64,000 nucleotides of DNA, taken from Thermopolyspora sp040678635. GTDB lineage: Bacteria; Actinomycetota; Actinomycetes; Streptosporangiales; Streptosporangiaceae. Made by a program: the position numbers and the translations under genes. The stretch lies in assembly GCF_040678635.1 (NCBI RefSeq), contig NZ_JBFATZ010000005.1, positions 434,001 through 498,000 of the forward strand, given 5' to 3'. Positions 1 through 8,541 of this stretch are shown in pieces; position 1 is the first letter of the stretch, and the number at the start of each line of letters is the position of its first letter. The notes beneath the pieces were generated by a model that had not been told where the DNA came from, did no database searches, and saw nothing but the letters and a program-made list of their open reading frames with translations.

Positions 1-239
1 ACGCCTTCGAGCTCGACGCGATCGCGGCGGCCTTCATCGGGGGCGCGGCCGTACAGGGCGGAGTCGGGAAGGTCGTCGGGGCGGTCACGGGCGGGCTCAT
101 CATGGGCGTGATCAACAACGGCATGTCCCTGATCGGATCGCCCAGCGAGCGGGTCATGCTCGTCAAGGGCGCGGTCCTGCTCGCCGCCGTGGCCTTCGAC
201 GTGTGGACCAAACGCCGCACCGCGTCCGCCACGAGCTGA
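1..239 (+). CDS. Sugar ABC transporter permease, C-terminal end (partial)
   Basis: This is the last ~79 codons of a gene that begins before the window (reading frame from base 3, stop TGA at 237-239). The peptide is hydrophobic and contains AFIGGAAVQGGVGKVVGA and GLIMGVINNGMSL, the glycine-rich end typical of the ribose/xylose permease family (BPD_transp_2; XylH/RbsC type). Such a permease forms the membrane channel of a pentose or multiple-sugar importer. A perfect hairpin follows directly, so this is probably the last gene of its operon. The LacI-type gene facing it is the obvious candidate regulator, but the substrate cannot be read from this fragment. Confidence 0.8.
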   Translation, partial: AFELDAIAAAFIGGAAVQGGVGKVVGAVTGGLIMGVINNGMSLIGSPSERVMLVKGAVLLAAVAFDVWTKRRTASATS

Positions 240-246
240 CCGCGCG

Positions 247-279
247 CGTCGTGCCCGGCCCGCTTGGCCGGGCACGACG
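247..279 (+). terminator. Hairpin terminator after the ABC permease gene
   Basis: A perfect 14-bp stem (247-260 pairing with 266-279) with a 5-nt loop begins 8 bases after the permease stop codon. There is no T-tract, which is usual in GC-rich actinomycetes. It sits between two convergent genes and could work in both directions. Confidence 0.75.
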
Positions 280-439
280 GTCACGGCGGGATCCTCCGGG
301 CCCTGCCGCAGTACAGCATCCCCTTCCGTCCCCCTCCTCGCCCGCCGCCTGTTCACGGCGTGGTGCGTGTCCGAACGCGCGTACCTGTGCTCTGGCCTGT
401 GCTCACCCCTGTGCCCGGCCCTGGGCTCCGCGTGCGTCC

Positions 440-1477
440 TCAGCGGCCGGTGGGGGCCGGGCCGGTGCTGTCCCGGACGATGAGCTCCGGCTCCACCAGG
501 CGGCGGTCCGCGGACTCGGCGCCCGCCATGCGCTCGATCAGCAAGTGGAAGGCGGTGCGGCCGACCTCGCCGAAGTCCTGGCGGACGGTGGTGAGCGGGG
601 GCCAGAAGTAGGCTGCCTCGGGCACGTCGTCGAAGCCGACGACGCTGACGTCCTCGGGGATCCGTCTGCCCGCCTCGCGCAGGGCGCGCAGCACGCCGAG
701 GGCCATCTGGTCGTTGGCCACGAAGACGGCGGTGGCCTCGGGGTCGTCCGCCAGCCTCCGGCCGATCTGGTAGCCGGAGCGGGGGCTCCAGTCGCCCCGC
801 AGCACCTCGGGGACCGGGCGCGACTCGGCCTCCAGCGCCGCGCGCCAGCCCTCGATCCGGCCGCTGGCGTCCGTCCAGTCGATCGGCCCCGCCACGTGCC
901 GTACGGTGCGGTGGCCGAGGTTGAGCAGGTGCCGGGTCGCCCGTACGGCTCCCGCCCGCTGGTCCACCATGACCACGGGGACGGGCGGCTCGCCCGGGGC
1001 GTCGACCGCGACGACGGGCGGGCCGGGCGGCAGGTGACGCAGGCCGTCGGCGGCCGACTCGTGCGGGGCGACGATGATGACGCCGTCCACGGCCTGCGAG
1101 CGCAGCCTGCGCACGCCCTCCTCCATGGACTTGCGGGTGAGCGCGCTCAGGCTGGCGATGCTCACCGTGTACCCGTTGAGCCTGGCCGCCTGCTCGATGC
1201 CGTACAGAGTGGAGGCCGGGCCGTACAGGGTGGTGTCGATGCTCACGACCCCGAGCACGCCGGAACGGCCGGTGACGAGTTGACGGGCCGCCAGGTTGGG
1301 CCGGTAGTCCAGCTCGCGCACGGCGGCCAGCACCCGGGCGCGGGTCTCGGCCCGCACCCGGTCGGGCGCGTTCAGCACCCGGGAGACCGTCATCGCCGAG
1401 ACCCCGGCCAGCGCCGCCACGTCCCCCAGAACCGCCGGCTTGGAGCGCGGCCTCTCGTCGTCCTGCTTCACCGTCAT
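440..1477 (-). CDS. LacI-family transcriptional regulator
   Basis: The 345-residue protein has the full LacI/GalR layout. An N-terminal helix-turn-helix lies at about residues 16-62 (core VAALAGVSAMTVSRVLNAPD, then the YRPN hinge start), followed by a periplasmic-binding-protein-like effector domain (GVLGVVSID, VVGFDDVPEAAYFWPPLTTV, PELIVRDST). It converges on the sugar permease gene and probably represses that operon in the absence of sugar. Upstream of its start the sequence around 1495-1508 contains CGTTAACA, half of the TGTTAACG-type sites bound by many LacI proteins, so autoregulation is possible. The ATG at 1477 is a reasonable start. Confidence 0.9.
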   Translation of the reverse strand: MTVKQDDERPRSKPAVLGDVAALAGVSAMTVSRVLNAPDRVRAETRARVLAAVRELDYRPNLAARQLVTGRSGVLGVVSIDTTLYGPASTLYGIEQAARLNGYTVSIASLSALTRKSMEEGVRRLRSQAVDGVIIVAPHESAADGLRHLPPGPPVVAVDAPGEPPVPVVMVDQRAGAVRATRHLLNLGHRTVRHVAGPIDWTDASGRIEGWRAALEAESRPVPEVLRGDWSPRSGYQIGRRLADDPEATAVFVANDQMALGVLRALREAGRRIPEDVSVVGFDDVPEAAYFWPPLTTVRQDFGEVGRTAFHLLIERMAGAESADRRLVEPELIVRDSTGPAPTGR

Positions 1478-1576
1478 ACGCGTACCACCCCAGATGATGA
1501 CGTTAACAGGCGTGCTGGAGCGTACGCGCCGGGAACGCGCCCACGGCCGTCCGGCGGCGGGGCGGGACGGCTCGGG

Positions 1577-1774
1577 TCAGCCTTGGTCGGAGACCGCCTT
1601 GCTGACCGCGTTGGGGCCGTCGTACTTCTTGTCCGGAATGGACTGGAGCGCCTTGACCATCTGCTCGTCGGCTCCCTGCGAGCGGGCCGTCTTCACCAGG
1701 TCGTCGCGGCTCGCCGGGTAGTCGACGCCGGACAGGTGCTTCTGCAGTTGGATCGGGTTGGGCTTGCCTGCCAT
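1577..1774 (-). CDS. Small DUF2795-type protein
   Basis: The 65-residue product starts MAGKPNPIQLQKHLSGVDYP and contains DDLVKTARSQGAD and a lysine-rich end. This is the pattern of the short DUF2795 proteins common in actinobacteria; their function is unknown. I place the start at 1774 because GGGAGGAG lies 4 bases upstream. A second in-frame ATG four codons earlier (1786) has the same Shine-Dalgarno sequence, because a 14-bp unit is tandemly duplicated at 1775-1802. Starting at either ATG changes the protein by only four residues. Confidence 0.75.
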   Translation of the reverse strand: MAGKPNPIQLQKHLSGVDYPASRDDLVKTARSQGADEQMVKALQSIPDKKYDGPNAVSKAVSDQG

Positions 1775-1802
1775 GTCTCCTCCCATCGGTCTCCTCCCAT
1801 CG
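1775..1802 (-). repeat. Tandem 14-bp duplication carrying two Shine-Dalgarno sites
   Basis: The unit GTCTCCTCCCATCG (plus strand) occurs twice in a row at 1775-1788 and 1789-1802. On the coding strand each copy supplies a GGGAGGAG ribosome-binding sequence. The result is two alternative in-frame starts for the DUF2795 gene. Confidence 0.8.
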
Positions 1803-1936
1803 CTCGAATCCCTGGGCCTACCCCGCGATCCGCCGGGCATTCAGCCCGCCCGCGTCATCTCCCCGGTCATTTCCTGCCCCATCCCCCTGTCATCCCCCGG
1901 GTCAGCGCAGGGGGCGGAGCACGCCGACGGCCGGCG

Positions 1937-2287
1937 TCACCACTCGCGCCACTCGTCGGTGATCGCGGAGGGTTCGATGCCGCGCCGTTTGGCGAGCTCC
2001 GGTACGTCCACGCCGTGCTCGGTGAGCGTGCGGTGGATGAACTCGCACAACTCCTCCCGGTCCACGGTGTCGAACGCGGCGCCGTGCTCGTGGTCGAGGG
2101 TGTTGAGTTCGAGAACCACCCGCCGGATAACGTCGAAGATCTTCTCGTCCTCCGCGTCGTCGCCGAGCGCGGCGACGTCGCCCTCGAAGGCGCCTAACGC
2201 CTCGTCGATCAGGTCAAGCAACGGCTCTGGACGCCTCCACAGGACATCGGCGTCCTTACGCCAGAGTTCGGTAGGTCGTATGGCCAT
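1937..2287 (-). CDS. Conserved hypothetical protein, acidic, 116 aa
   Basis: The product starts MAIRPTELWRKDADVLWRRP and is acidic and probably helical (LLDLIDEALGAFEGDVAAL, IRRVVLELNTLDHEHG, ELCEFIHRTLTEHGVDVPEL). I do not recognise a named domain. The longer frame upstream (to 2629) is arginine-rich, low-complexity sequence typical of a GC-rich shadow, so I start at the ATG at 2287. It lies upstream of the DUF2795 gene on the same strand, about 160 bases away, and could share its transcript. Its composition matches a real cytoplasmic protein, but no function can be assigned. Confidence 0.6.
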   Translation of the reverse strand: MAIRPTELWRKDADVLWRRPEPLLDLIDEALGAFEGDVAALGDDAEDEKIFDVIRRVVLELNTLDHEHGAAFDTVDREELCEFIHRTLTEHGVDVPELAKRRGIEPSAITDEWREW

Positions 2288-3160
2288 GCGCGGGAGGGTA
2301 GCGATCGTCTCCGACGATCCGGAAATCGGCCCCGGAAACCGGCTCATGCGATTTGCCGGGCGAAATAGGCGGTGGCGGGGGAACGACGCCGCGATCACCG
2401 CGTCGCGCCTGCTCAGCGGCCTGAGATCGGGTGCGGCCCGCGGCGGCGGCGGTATCGTACGGTCACCCCGCCCGTACCGAAGGAAACGGACGGTGAAAAG
2501 CCGTGCGCGGGCGGCGCGGCCGGGGGCATGACGCCATGGGGAGCGTTGCGGGGCCCGCCGGAGGAAAGCCGTGCGGGGGCACGGGACATGGCCGCGGTCT
2601 TGGTACGCGATCGTGGCGCATGGGGACAATCACGTATCCGCGAGAAGCATGGGCTTATCGCGCCGCAGGTGGGGCAAGTGCGCTCACTGGGCCGAGGGCG
2701 GAAAAGCCCGGCGGGTTAGCCGGAAAAGACGAAGCGCCCTGCCCATAGGGCCCCCGCGTCGGGCGTGACGGTTGGTGTCAGTTTTTACTCAGCGTGGGCG
2801 AGGCGGAGACGCAGCGACGATGTCACGGAACGGCGGTTGGCGACATGACATGTCGCATTGTGAGCGGCTCCCTACTGGTTTGCCGAGACCGGTGCCGATT
2901 CGATCGTCCGTCTTGTCCCTGTTTGCGGGCAGTCGGCCCGCCCGCAGCCGCCTCACCCCTCCACTCCTGGTCAGCAGGGGTACGGCCCGCCGGACGCACC
3001 CCGACCCCGCGGCCGGGGCCGCGCCGAAGCACCGCCCACGGCCGTGGATGCGCTCCCACGCCGCCATTTCAGGCTGTCCGGACGGCTATTCGCGCCTGTC
3101 CACCATGTGGGCCGGACCGTGCCCGTCCGCAAGGTTTACCCAAGCGGCTATGGAGCTGGT
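2288..3160. other. Gene-free stretch upstream of lsr2
   Basis: Short frames exist on both strands but are arginine/proline-rich shadows without convincing starts. I see no RNA gene. The region becomes relatively AT-rich toward lsr2. Confidence 0.5.
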
Positions 3161-3190
3161 TTGATGGAACTAATGGGTATCGGCAATAAT
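3161..3190 (+). promoter_or_regulatory. Candidate lsr2 promoter
   Basis: TTGATG at 3161-3166 and AATAAT at 3185-3190 are separated by 18 bases and resemble -35 and -10 boxes. They lie in a locally AT-rich patch about 120 bases upstream of lsr2. AT-rich DNA is what Lsr2 binds, so autoregulation is plausible. Another possible -35 (TTGACC) is at 3209-3214. Confidence 0.4.
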
Positions 3191-3311
3191 GGGATTTGAT
3201 GATTTGCCTTGACCGGTTGCGTGGCGAGGGACGATCGCGGGCGGCATCAAACGAGGAATCCCCGGCCGGGGCACAGCACAACAAATGCCGAGCACGGAGG
3301 ACTGAGACACT

Positions 3312-3695
3312 ATGGCGCTCAAGACGGTGGTCACACTCACCGATGATCTCGACGGTTCGCCGGCCGACGAGACGGTCAAGTTCGCTCTGGACGGCATCAC
3401 CTACGAGATCGATCTCCGCAAGACGAATGCCGAGAAGCTGCGCAACGCGCTGAAGCCGTTCAAGGAGGCCGCGCGCAAGGCGCCCGCCGCCGGTTCCGGC
3501 CGTGGCCGGGGCTCTCGCGGCGCCCGGTCGGGTGGCGGCGACCGTCAGCGGTCGGCGCGCATCCGCGCCTGGGCGAAGCAGCACGGCCTGCCGGTGAGCG
3601 AGCGGGGCCGCATCTCCACCCATCTCGCCGAGGCGTACGACGCCGACGACCCGAGCCGCATCACCGGCGCCAAGTCGTCGTCGGAAGAATCCTGA
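3312..3695 (+). CDS. lsr2: Lsr2 nucleoid-associated protein
   Basis: The 127-residue protein shows both Lsr2 domains. The N-terminal dimerisation domain covers about residues 1-60 (MALKTVVTLTDDLDGSPADE, VKFALDGITYEIDL). The C-terminal DNA-binding domain covers about residues 80-115 (IRAWAKQHGLPVSERGRI), with the RGR hook that inserts into the minor groove of AT-rich DNA. A glycine/arginine linker (GSGRGRGSRGARSGGG) joins them. Lsr2 is the actinobacterial H-NS analogue that silences horizontally acquired and AT-rich DNA. A GGAGG-type ribosome site lies upstream of the ATG and a strong hairpin follows the stop, so it is probably transcribed alone. Confidence 0.95.
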   Translation: MALKTVVTLTDDLDGSPADETVKFALDGITYEIDLRKTNAEKLRNALKPFKEAARKAPAAGSGRGRGSRGARSGGGDRQRSARIRAWAKQHGLPVSERGRISTHLAEAYDADDPSRITGAKSSSEES

Positions 3696-3718
3696 CGGGC
3701 GAGCGGCGCATGGCAGCC

Positions 3719-3758
3719 GGTGGTCCCCCCGGTCGACCGGTGTCCCGGGGGGACCACC
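3719..3758 (+). terminator. Hairpin terminator after lsr2
   Basis: A perfect 14-bp stem (3719-3732 with 3745-3758) and a 12-base loop begin about 24 bases after the lsr2 stop. It has no T-tract. Confidence 0.8.
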
Positions 3759-4010
3759 GAATGGGCCTGACCCTGTCAGGCCACGGCTGACCCGCGGGGA
3801 CGGACATCGCGCCCTCGGCGCCCGTCCCTGTCCTCACCCTGCGCGGCGTCCTCACCCTGCGCGGCGGTCGCCGGGACGCCGGGCGCGCTTCACGACCCCG
3901 GCCGTGCCCCACGTGGGCAGGGCGCACGGCGTCCCCTCGAACACGCGCCCACCGAAAACCCTTTGCCACCCCTCAGCACCCTTTCAGCATCCTCTCAGCA
4001 TCCTCTCAGC

Positions 4011-4060
4011 GCCCTCTCAGGGCCCTGAGAGGGCCCTGCGGCGCCTTCCTCGGAGGCGCC
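4011..4060. terminator. Palindrome and hairpin in a convergent gap
   Basis: A perfect 24-bp palindrome (4011-4034, GCCCTCTCAGGG and its complement) follows short CTCTCAGCATC repeats. A 7-bp stem with a 7-base loop comes next (4040-4046 with 4054-4060). Both lie between lsr2 and the facing LuxR-type gene and could end transcription from either side. Confidence 0.5.
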
Positions 4061-4213
4061 CTTCGGGGTGGGTGCCATCCCGCACAGCATCGCCGTCACC
4101 CGTGTCGTGGCGGCCCTCGGCCCTCCTCCTCGCCTCCCCCGCAGCGTGTCACAGCCGCGCAAGGTCTTCGTCAGATCCACACGAGCGAAGCGCCCCTGTT
4201 CGAGCGATAGGTC

Positions 4214-4380
4214 CGCGTAGTCGCGAGTCACGTGCCTCCCGTCGCACGAGATCCAGCTCGCCGATCGGCTGGTGCTATCGCGCGTAGTCCCAGGTCACGT
4301 ACCTCCCGTCGCACGAGATCCAGCTCGCCGACCGGCCGGGGCTGTCGCCCATAGTCGTGGGTCACGTACCTCCCGCCCCA
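4214..4380. repeat. 67-bp tandem repeat, about 2.3 copies
   Basis: The unit containing GTCACGTACCTCCCGTCGCA and ACGAGATCCAGCTCGCCGA occurs at 4227-4270 and 4294-4337. A partial third copy is at 4361-4380. Copies one and two differ at only a few positions. The repeats lie in the convergent gap (3759-4434), where I find no gene. Confidence 0.75.
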
Positions 4381-4434
4381 CCCGTCCCCACGAGTCGGGG
4401 GTGGCCCCCTGCCCGGTCAGGGCCCGCTGCCCCG

Positions 4435-7400
4435 TCAGGATTCGATGGTCGATTCGGCCTCTTCCATGACCCAGCGGACGATGTGGGTGCGGGAGGGAAG
4501 GCCCAGCTTGGAACGTATCCGCTCCAGGTGGGTGTGGACGGTGCGTTCGGACACGTGGAGGCGCCGGGCGATCTGCCGGTTGGGCAGGCCCTCGGCGATC
4601 AGGAGGGCCACCTGGCGTTCCCGGTCGGTGAGGACCGGCTCGGCGGCGAGCCCCGCCGGCTCGGTCCAGGTGCCGTCCAGCGCGTAGGCGATCAATGCGG
4701 GGACGTCGAGGCGTTCGCCGTTTCGACCGGCCGTCGCGGCGGCGGCCGGCGAGAGGGCGGCGCGGGCGGACCCCACCGCCTCGGTGAGGACGTCGGCGGG
4801 GATCGTGCCGCACCGCACCAGGGGCCCGTCGTGGAGAACGCCCGCCGCGGCGGCGAGCCGTACCGCGCGGAGCTGGTCGCCGCCTCGGGCGGCCACCACG
4901 GCCAGGCCGGCGATCATCTCCAGCGCGAGCGGCGGAAGGGGGGCGTCGCCGTGGGTGCGGTGGGCGGCGAGCGCCTCCTTCCAGCGCAGGCCGGCGGCGG
5001 CGGTGTCCCCGCGGAGAAGGGCGTACGTCGCGGCGGTGTGCACCCACTCGACCGGCACCGGCCCGGCCTCGTCGGAGTGGAGGTCGCGGTGGATCGAGCG
5101 GCATCGGTCCAGCAACGTGCCCGCGTGGTCCAGGTCTCCCGTGCGCAGGGCCAGGCGGGCGTGCTCGTGGAGGCACGTCGCCAGGTTCGCGGAGGCGCCC
5201 GCGTCCGGCCCGTCGAACAGCGCCAGGCATTCGCGCATCGCGGTCTCGGCCGCGTCCGGGTCGCCGGTGCACGACCGTACGGCCTGCAGGGCGAGCAGCG
5301 CGCGGGCGAGCGCGACCGGGCCGCCGGTGGCCCGCGCGAGGGCGAGCCCTTCCTCGGCGAGTTCCGTCGCCCGCTCGCCGTGGCCGTCGCGGGCGGCCAG
5401 CAGGGCGGCGTACGCGAGGGCCGGGACCCGGCCGGGGTAGGCGGGATCGACGCCGGCCAGCGCCGCGTCGAGCAGCCTGCGCGCGTCGTCGGGCCGGTTA
5501 CGTCGTACCAGGCAGTGGGCGAACGCCGTGGCGAGCAGCGCCCGCCGGTCGTCGCCCCGCCGGGTCGCCCAGTCCACGGCGTTGCGCAGGGTGTCGAACT
5601 CGGCGGCGAGCGGGGCGAGGTCGTCGGCGGAGCGGGGCAGCCGCTCGTCGCCGGCGACCGGGGCGGCGAGCTCCAGCAGCCAGGCGACCAGCCGCTCGTA
5701 GGCGTCGTCGTCCTCGCCCGCGCCGGCCAGCCGTTCCTGGGCGTACAGGCGGATCGACTCCGTGAGCCGGAATCGGACGCCCGAGCGGTCCGACTCCATC
5801 TCCACCAGCGAGCCGGCCTCCAGGCGGCCCAGCTGATCCAGCAGCTCGTCGGCGGTGTGCCCGTCGTCGCCGCACGCCTCAAGCACGTCGTTCACGGTGA
5901 ACCAGCCGGTCAGCACCCCCAGGCGGCGGAAGAGCCGCTGCTCGTCCGGGTCGAGCAGTTCGTAGCTCCACCCGATCGCCGCGCGCAGGTCCCGGTGACG
6001 TTCCTCCGCGGTGCGGACGCCCTGGCTGAGCAGGCGCAGCCGGTCGTCGAGCCGGTCGAGGATGTGACCGATCGGGCGCTGCCTGGCCTGCCGGGCCGCG
6101 AGTTCGATGGCCAGCGGGTTGCCGTCCAGGCGGGCGCACAGCTCGGCGATCTCGTCGCCGTTCTCCTTGGTCAGCTCGAAGGCGGGGCTGACGGCCCTGG
6201 CCCGTTCGACGAACAGCCGTACGGCGTCCGAGCGCAGCAGTTCGCCGCGGGTGCGCGGGACCTGCGCGGGTGCCAGGGACAGGCCGTGCACGGGGTAGAG
6301 GTGCTCGCCGGGCGCGTCCAGCGGCTGCCGGCTCGTGGTCAGCACGGTGAGACCGGGGCAGGCGCGCAGCAGCGTCACCGCCAGGCGGGCGCTGTCGTCG
6401 ACCAGATGTTCGCAGTTGTCCAGGACGAGCAGCACGCGGCCGCCGCGCAGCAGGTCCACCAGCAGCGGCTCCACCGGCTCCCCTCGCCCCTCGCCGAGCT
6501 GGAGGCCGTGGGTTTCGCGGCGCGCCTCGGCCGGGCGGCCCAGGTGGATCCCCAGGCTTTCGGCCACCCGGTGCGCGAGCAGTCGTCCGTCGCTCACCCC
6601 GGCGAGTTCGACAAGCCAGACGCCGTCGGGATGGTTGACGCCGACCCGGGCGGCGAGCTCAAGGGCGAGCCGGGTCTTGCCCACTCCGCCCGGGCCGATC
6701 AAGGTCACCAGGCGGGCGCTCGCGAGCAGCGCCTTCAGCTCGGCGACCTCGTCCTCGCGCCCGACGAAGGCGTCCAAGGGGGCGGGCAGTCCGATCGCCG
6801 TCGGCGGCGCCTGCGCGAAGCCGTCCGCCGGTGACGGGCCGTCGTGGGCCGCTGACGGGGTACGGCCGGAAGCTGCCAGTGAGGGGGCTTGGGGTATCGC
6901 ATGACCGATTCGCGTGGAGGGCTGGGTGGAGGGCTGGGGCGTGTTCGGGCCCCGAACCCTGCCGGCGAGGGACTCATATGCTCCGGGGTCCCGTGCCACG
7001 CCGCCGGGAGGCTCGGACGCACCGCAGGCCGAGGCCCTCCCGGCGAGAGAGCCGGACGCGCCGGGATCCCGCGACACGTCGGAGGGAAGCCGCGACGCAC
7101 CACGGGCCGAGGCCATAGCTCCATCGGCGATCGCGGCGGGCAGGGGGGAGGAAAGGTCGGTGGGCGGTGAGCTGGTGGCGGGCATCGCGTCGGACGGCGC
7201 TTGCGCACGAGCCGCCTGGGCGGGGTGTTCGCCCGCCGGACGCTCCCCGGGGCCTCCTTGGCGCGCGGGCGATCGCGTGGCGGCGTGGCCGTTCGAGGAC
7301 GGCGCGGTGACGCGCCGAGCCGGGGCCTCGTCGGCGTACCGGCGGGGGGCGGGCTGCGCCAGGGCCAGGCGGGTCGGGCCGTCCTCGGCGGGGGCGCCTG

Positions 7401-7788
7401 CCGTCCTCGGCGTCGCGTCCGCCCATGCCGCGTCGGCCCACGGGGTGCCGCCGCACGCCAGGCTCACGACGGGCGCGTTTGCGCGAGAGGCATCGCCGCA
7501 TGAGTTCCCGCGGACGGCGTCTCGGTAGTCGGCCTCACGGTGGTCGGCGTCCAGGCGTGCCGGGTCGTGCCGAAGCACGTCCTCGTCGGCCGTCCGCCCG
7601 TGATCCGTGATCGCGCGGCCCACGCCGACCTTCTCCGCGGCCAATCGACGGCGCCGGGCACGCTGACGGCACGTTCCGGAGCAGAACCTCGCCGGACGGC
7701 CCGCCGTACCGGGCCGTTTGCGCAGCTCAACACCACAGAACTCGCAACGTCCCGCGTCACCGAACGCCGTCCCCCGCTGTACGTTCAT
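4435..7788 (-). CDS. Large ATP-binding LuxR-family regulator with zinc-finger-like N-terminus
   Basis: The 1117-residue protein has four visible parts. Residues 15-40 form a CxxC...CxxxC pair (CEFC, CSGTC) followed by QRARRRR, resembling a small zinc ribbon. A long proline/alanine-rich, probably disordered linker runs to about residue 340. An NB-ARC/STAND-type ATPase follows (Walker A GPGGVGKT near 360-370, DNCEHL, TSRQPL), with an alpha-helical TPR-like region up to about 1030. The C-terminus is a LuxR helix-turn-helix (LTDRERQVALLIAEGLPNRQ, VSERTVHTHLERIRSKLG). Such proteins are signal-gated regulators of secondary metabolism or stress genes. The target is unknown, and no metabolic cluster adjoins it. 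Length is within the LAL/AfsR-like range. Confidence 0.85.
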   Translation of the reverse strand: MNVQRGTAFGDAGRCEFCGVELRKRPGTAGRPARFCSGTCRQRARRRRLAAEKVGVGRAITDHGRTADEDVLRHDPARLDADHREADYRDAVRGNSCGDASRANAPVVSLACGGTPWADAAWADATPRTAGAPAEDGPTRLALAQPAPRRYADEAPARRVTAPSSNGHAATRSPARQGGPGERPAGEHPAQAARAQAPSDAMPATSSPPTDLSSPLPAAIADGAMASARGASRLPSDVSRDPGASGSLAGRASACGASEPPGGVARDPGAYESLAGRVRGPNTPQPSTQPSTRIGHAIPQAPSLAASGRTPSAAHDGPSPADGFAQAPPTAIGLPAPLDAFVGREDEVAELKALLASARLVTLIGPGGVGKTRLALELAARVGVNHPDGVWLVELAGVSDGRLLAHRVAESLGIHLGRPAEARRETHGLQLGEGRGEPVEPLLVDLLRGGRVLLVLDNCEHLVDDSARLAVTLLRACPGLTVLTTSRQPLDAPGEHLYPVHGLSLAPAQVPRTRGELLRSDAVRLFVERARAVSPAFELTKENGDEIAELCARLDGNPLAIELAARQARQRPIGHILDRLDDRLRLLSQGVRTAEERHRDLRAAIGWSYELLDPDEQRLFRRLGVLTGWFTVNDVLEACGDDGHTADELLDQLGRLEAGSLVEMESDRSGVRFRLTESIRLYAQERLAGAGEDDDAYERLVAWLLELAAPVAGDERLPRSADDLAPLAAEFDTLRNAVDWATRRGDDRRALLATAFAHCLVRRNRPDDARRLLDAALAGVDPAYPGRVPALAYAALLAARDGHGERATELAEEGLALARATGGPVALARALLALQAVRSCTGDPDAAETAMRECLALFDGPDAGASANLATCLHEHARLALRTGDLDHAGTLLDRCRSIHRDLHSDEAGPVPVEWVHTAATYALLRGDTAAAGLRWKEALAAHRTHGDAPLPPLALEMIAGLAVVAARGGDQLRAVRLAAAAGVLHDGPLVRCGTIPADVLTEAVGSARAALSPAAAATAGRNGERLDVPALIAYALDGTWTEPAGLAAEPVLTDRERQVALLIAEGLPNRQIARRLHVSERTVHTHLERIRSKLGLPSRTHIVRWVMEEAESTIES

Positions 7789-8541
7789 GGCCTGATTTAC
7801 TCCGTCCCCCAGTCGACGCGAAGCCAGGCTCCTGCAATGACCTGGTTGAGATTATCCACCAAATTGACGAAAGGAGGCATGTAGAACCTTCAATCACACA
7901 CTCTGCTCTGAAAACCGACGATCTGTCAGGATTATGTAAGTCCCGGTAATAATCCGGGGAACACGCATCACCGCCGGTCAGCACGGGTACGGCGTCCGGC
8001 AGGGCGCCGTGGCCGGCGGGCGGCCCGCCCAGGTCAGCGTCCCGACCGAATGCATCGTTCATGGGCGGTCCGAGGGGACGGGAGGCGAAAGGCACGGACA
8101 CCGGCTCCCTCTCCCTATCACTCTGTCATTGATTAAGACATGACTTGTCATCACGTTTGGTAAACCATTCGGCCAGCCCCTTGGCGCCCCGCCACCTGAT
8201 TACCGGTCGGTAATAACACGTCATCCTCGCTTCGCCGCAGTCCCGCCGCCGAGGCGGAGGCAACGAGACATCCTGCGCTCATGACCATCCGGCCGGCTTC
8301 GGCGGCGCGCACCGCCCGATGAGGCGACGCCCGCCGGCGCGGAATCCGGCACTCATATATGAGAGATGCACTTTGCGGGCGACATGTTCGGCTTTGCGAC
8401 GAGAAGACCGCAGGAGGCGAGGCCCACCGGGCGCACTGTGCCCCGGCTGCGCCCATTGCCGCGTCCTGTGCGCGGCACCACGGGGAAGCCGTCACCCCGT
8501 ACGGCGGGATCGCCGTCATCCCCACAACGTCGGGATCGCCG
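7789..8541. promoter_or_regulatory. Long leader region upstream of the LuxR-type gene with several inverted repeats
   Basis: No convincing gene is present. Four symmetrical elements stand out: CCCGG-TAATAAT-CCGGG at 7942-7958, ATGAC-TT-GTCAT at 8140-8151, ATTACCG-GT-CGGTAAT at 8199-8214 (7-bp perfect arms), and the palindrome CTCATATATGAG at 8352-8363. The region is more AT-rich than its surroundings and lies upstream of the regulator gene, so these are candidate operators. Short direct repeats (CGGGATCGCCGTCAT twice) lie near 8505-8545. Confidence 0.4.

Noticed and set aside
203..2197. 664-codon open frame on the plus strand
   Set aside because: It runs antisense to the LacI and small-protein genes. 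Its composition is His/Arg/Gly/Ala-rich without domains, as expected for a GC-rich shadow frame.
2571..2768. 65-codon basic frame upstream of lsr2
   Set aside because: There is no ribosome site and several overlapping frames of similar quality exist. I cannot separate it from chance.
4281..4380. Coding region in the 67-bp repeats
   Set aside because: 67 is not a multiple of three and every frame changes between copies.
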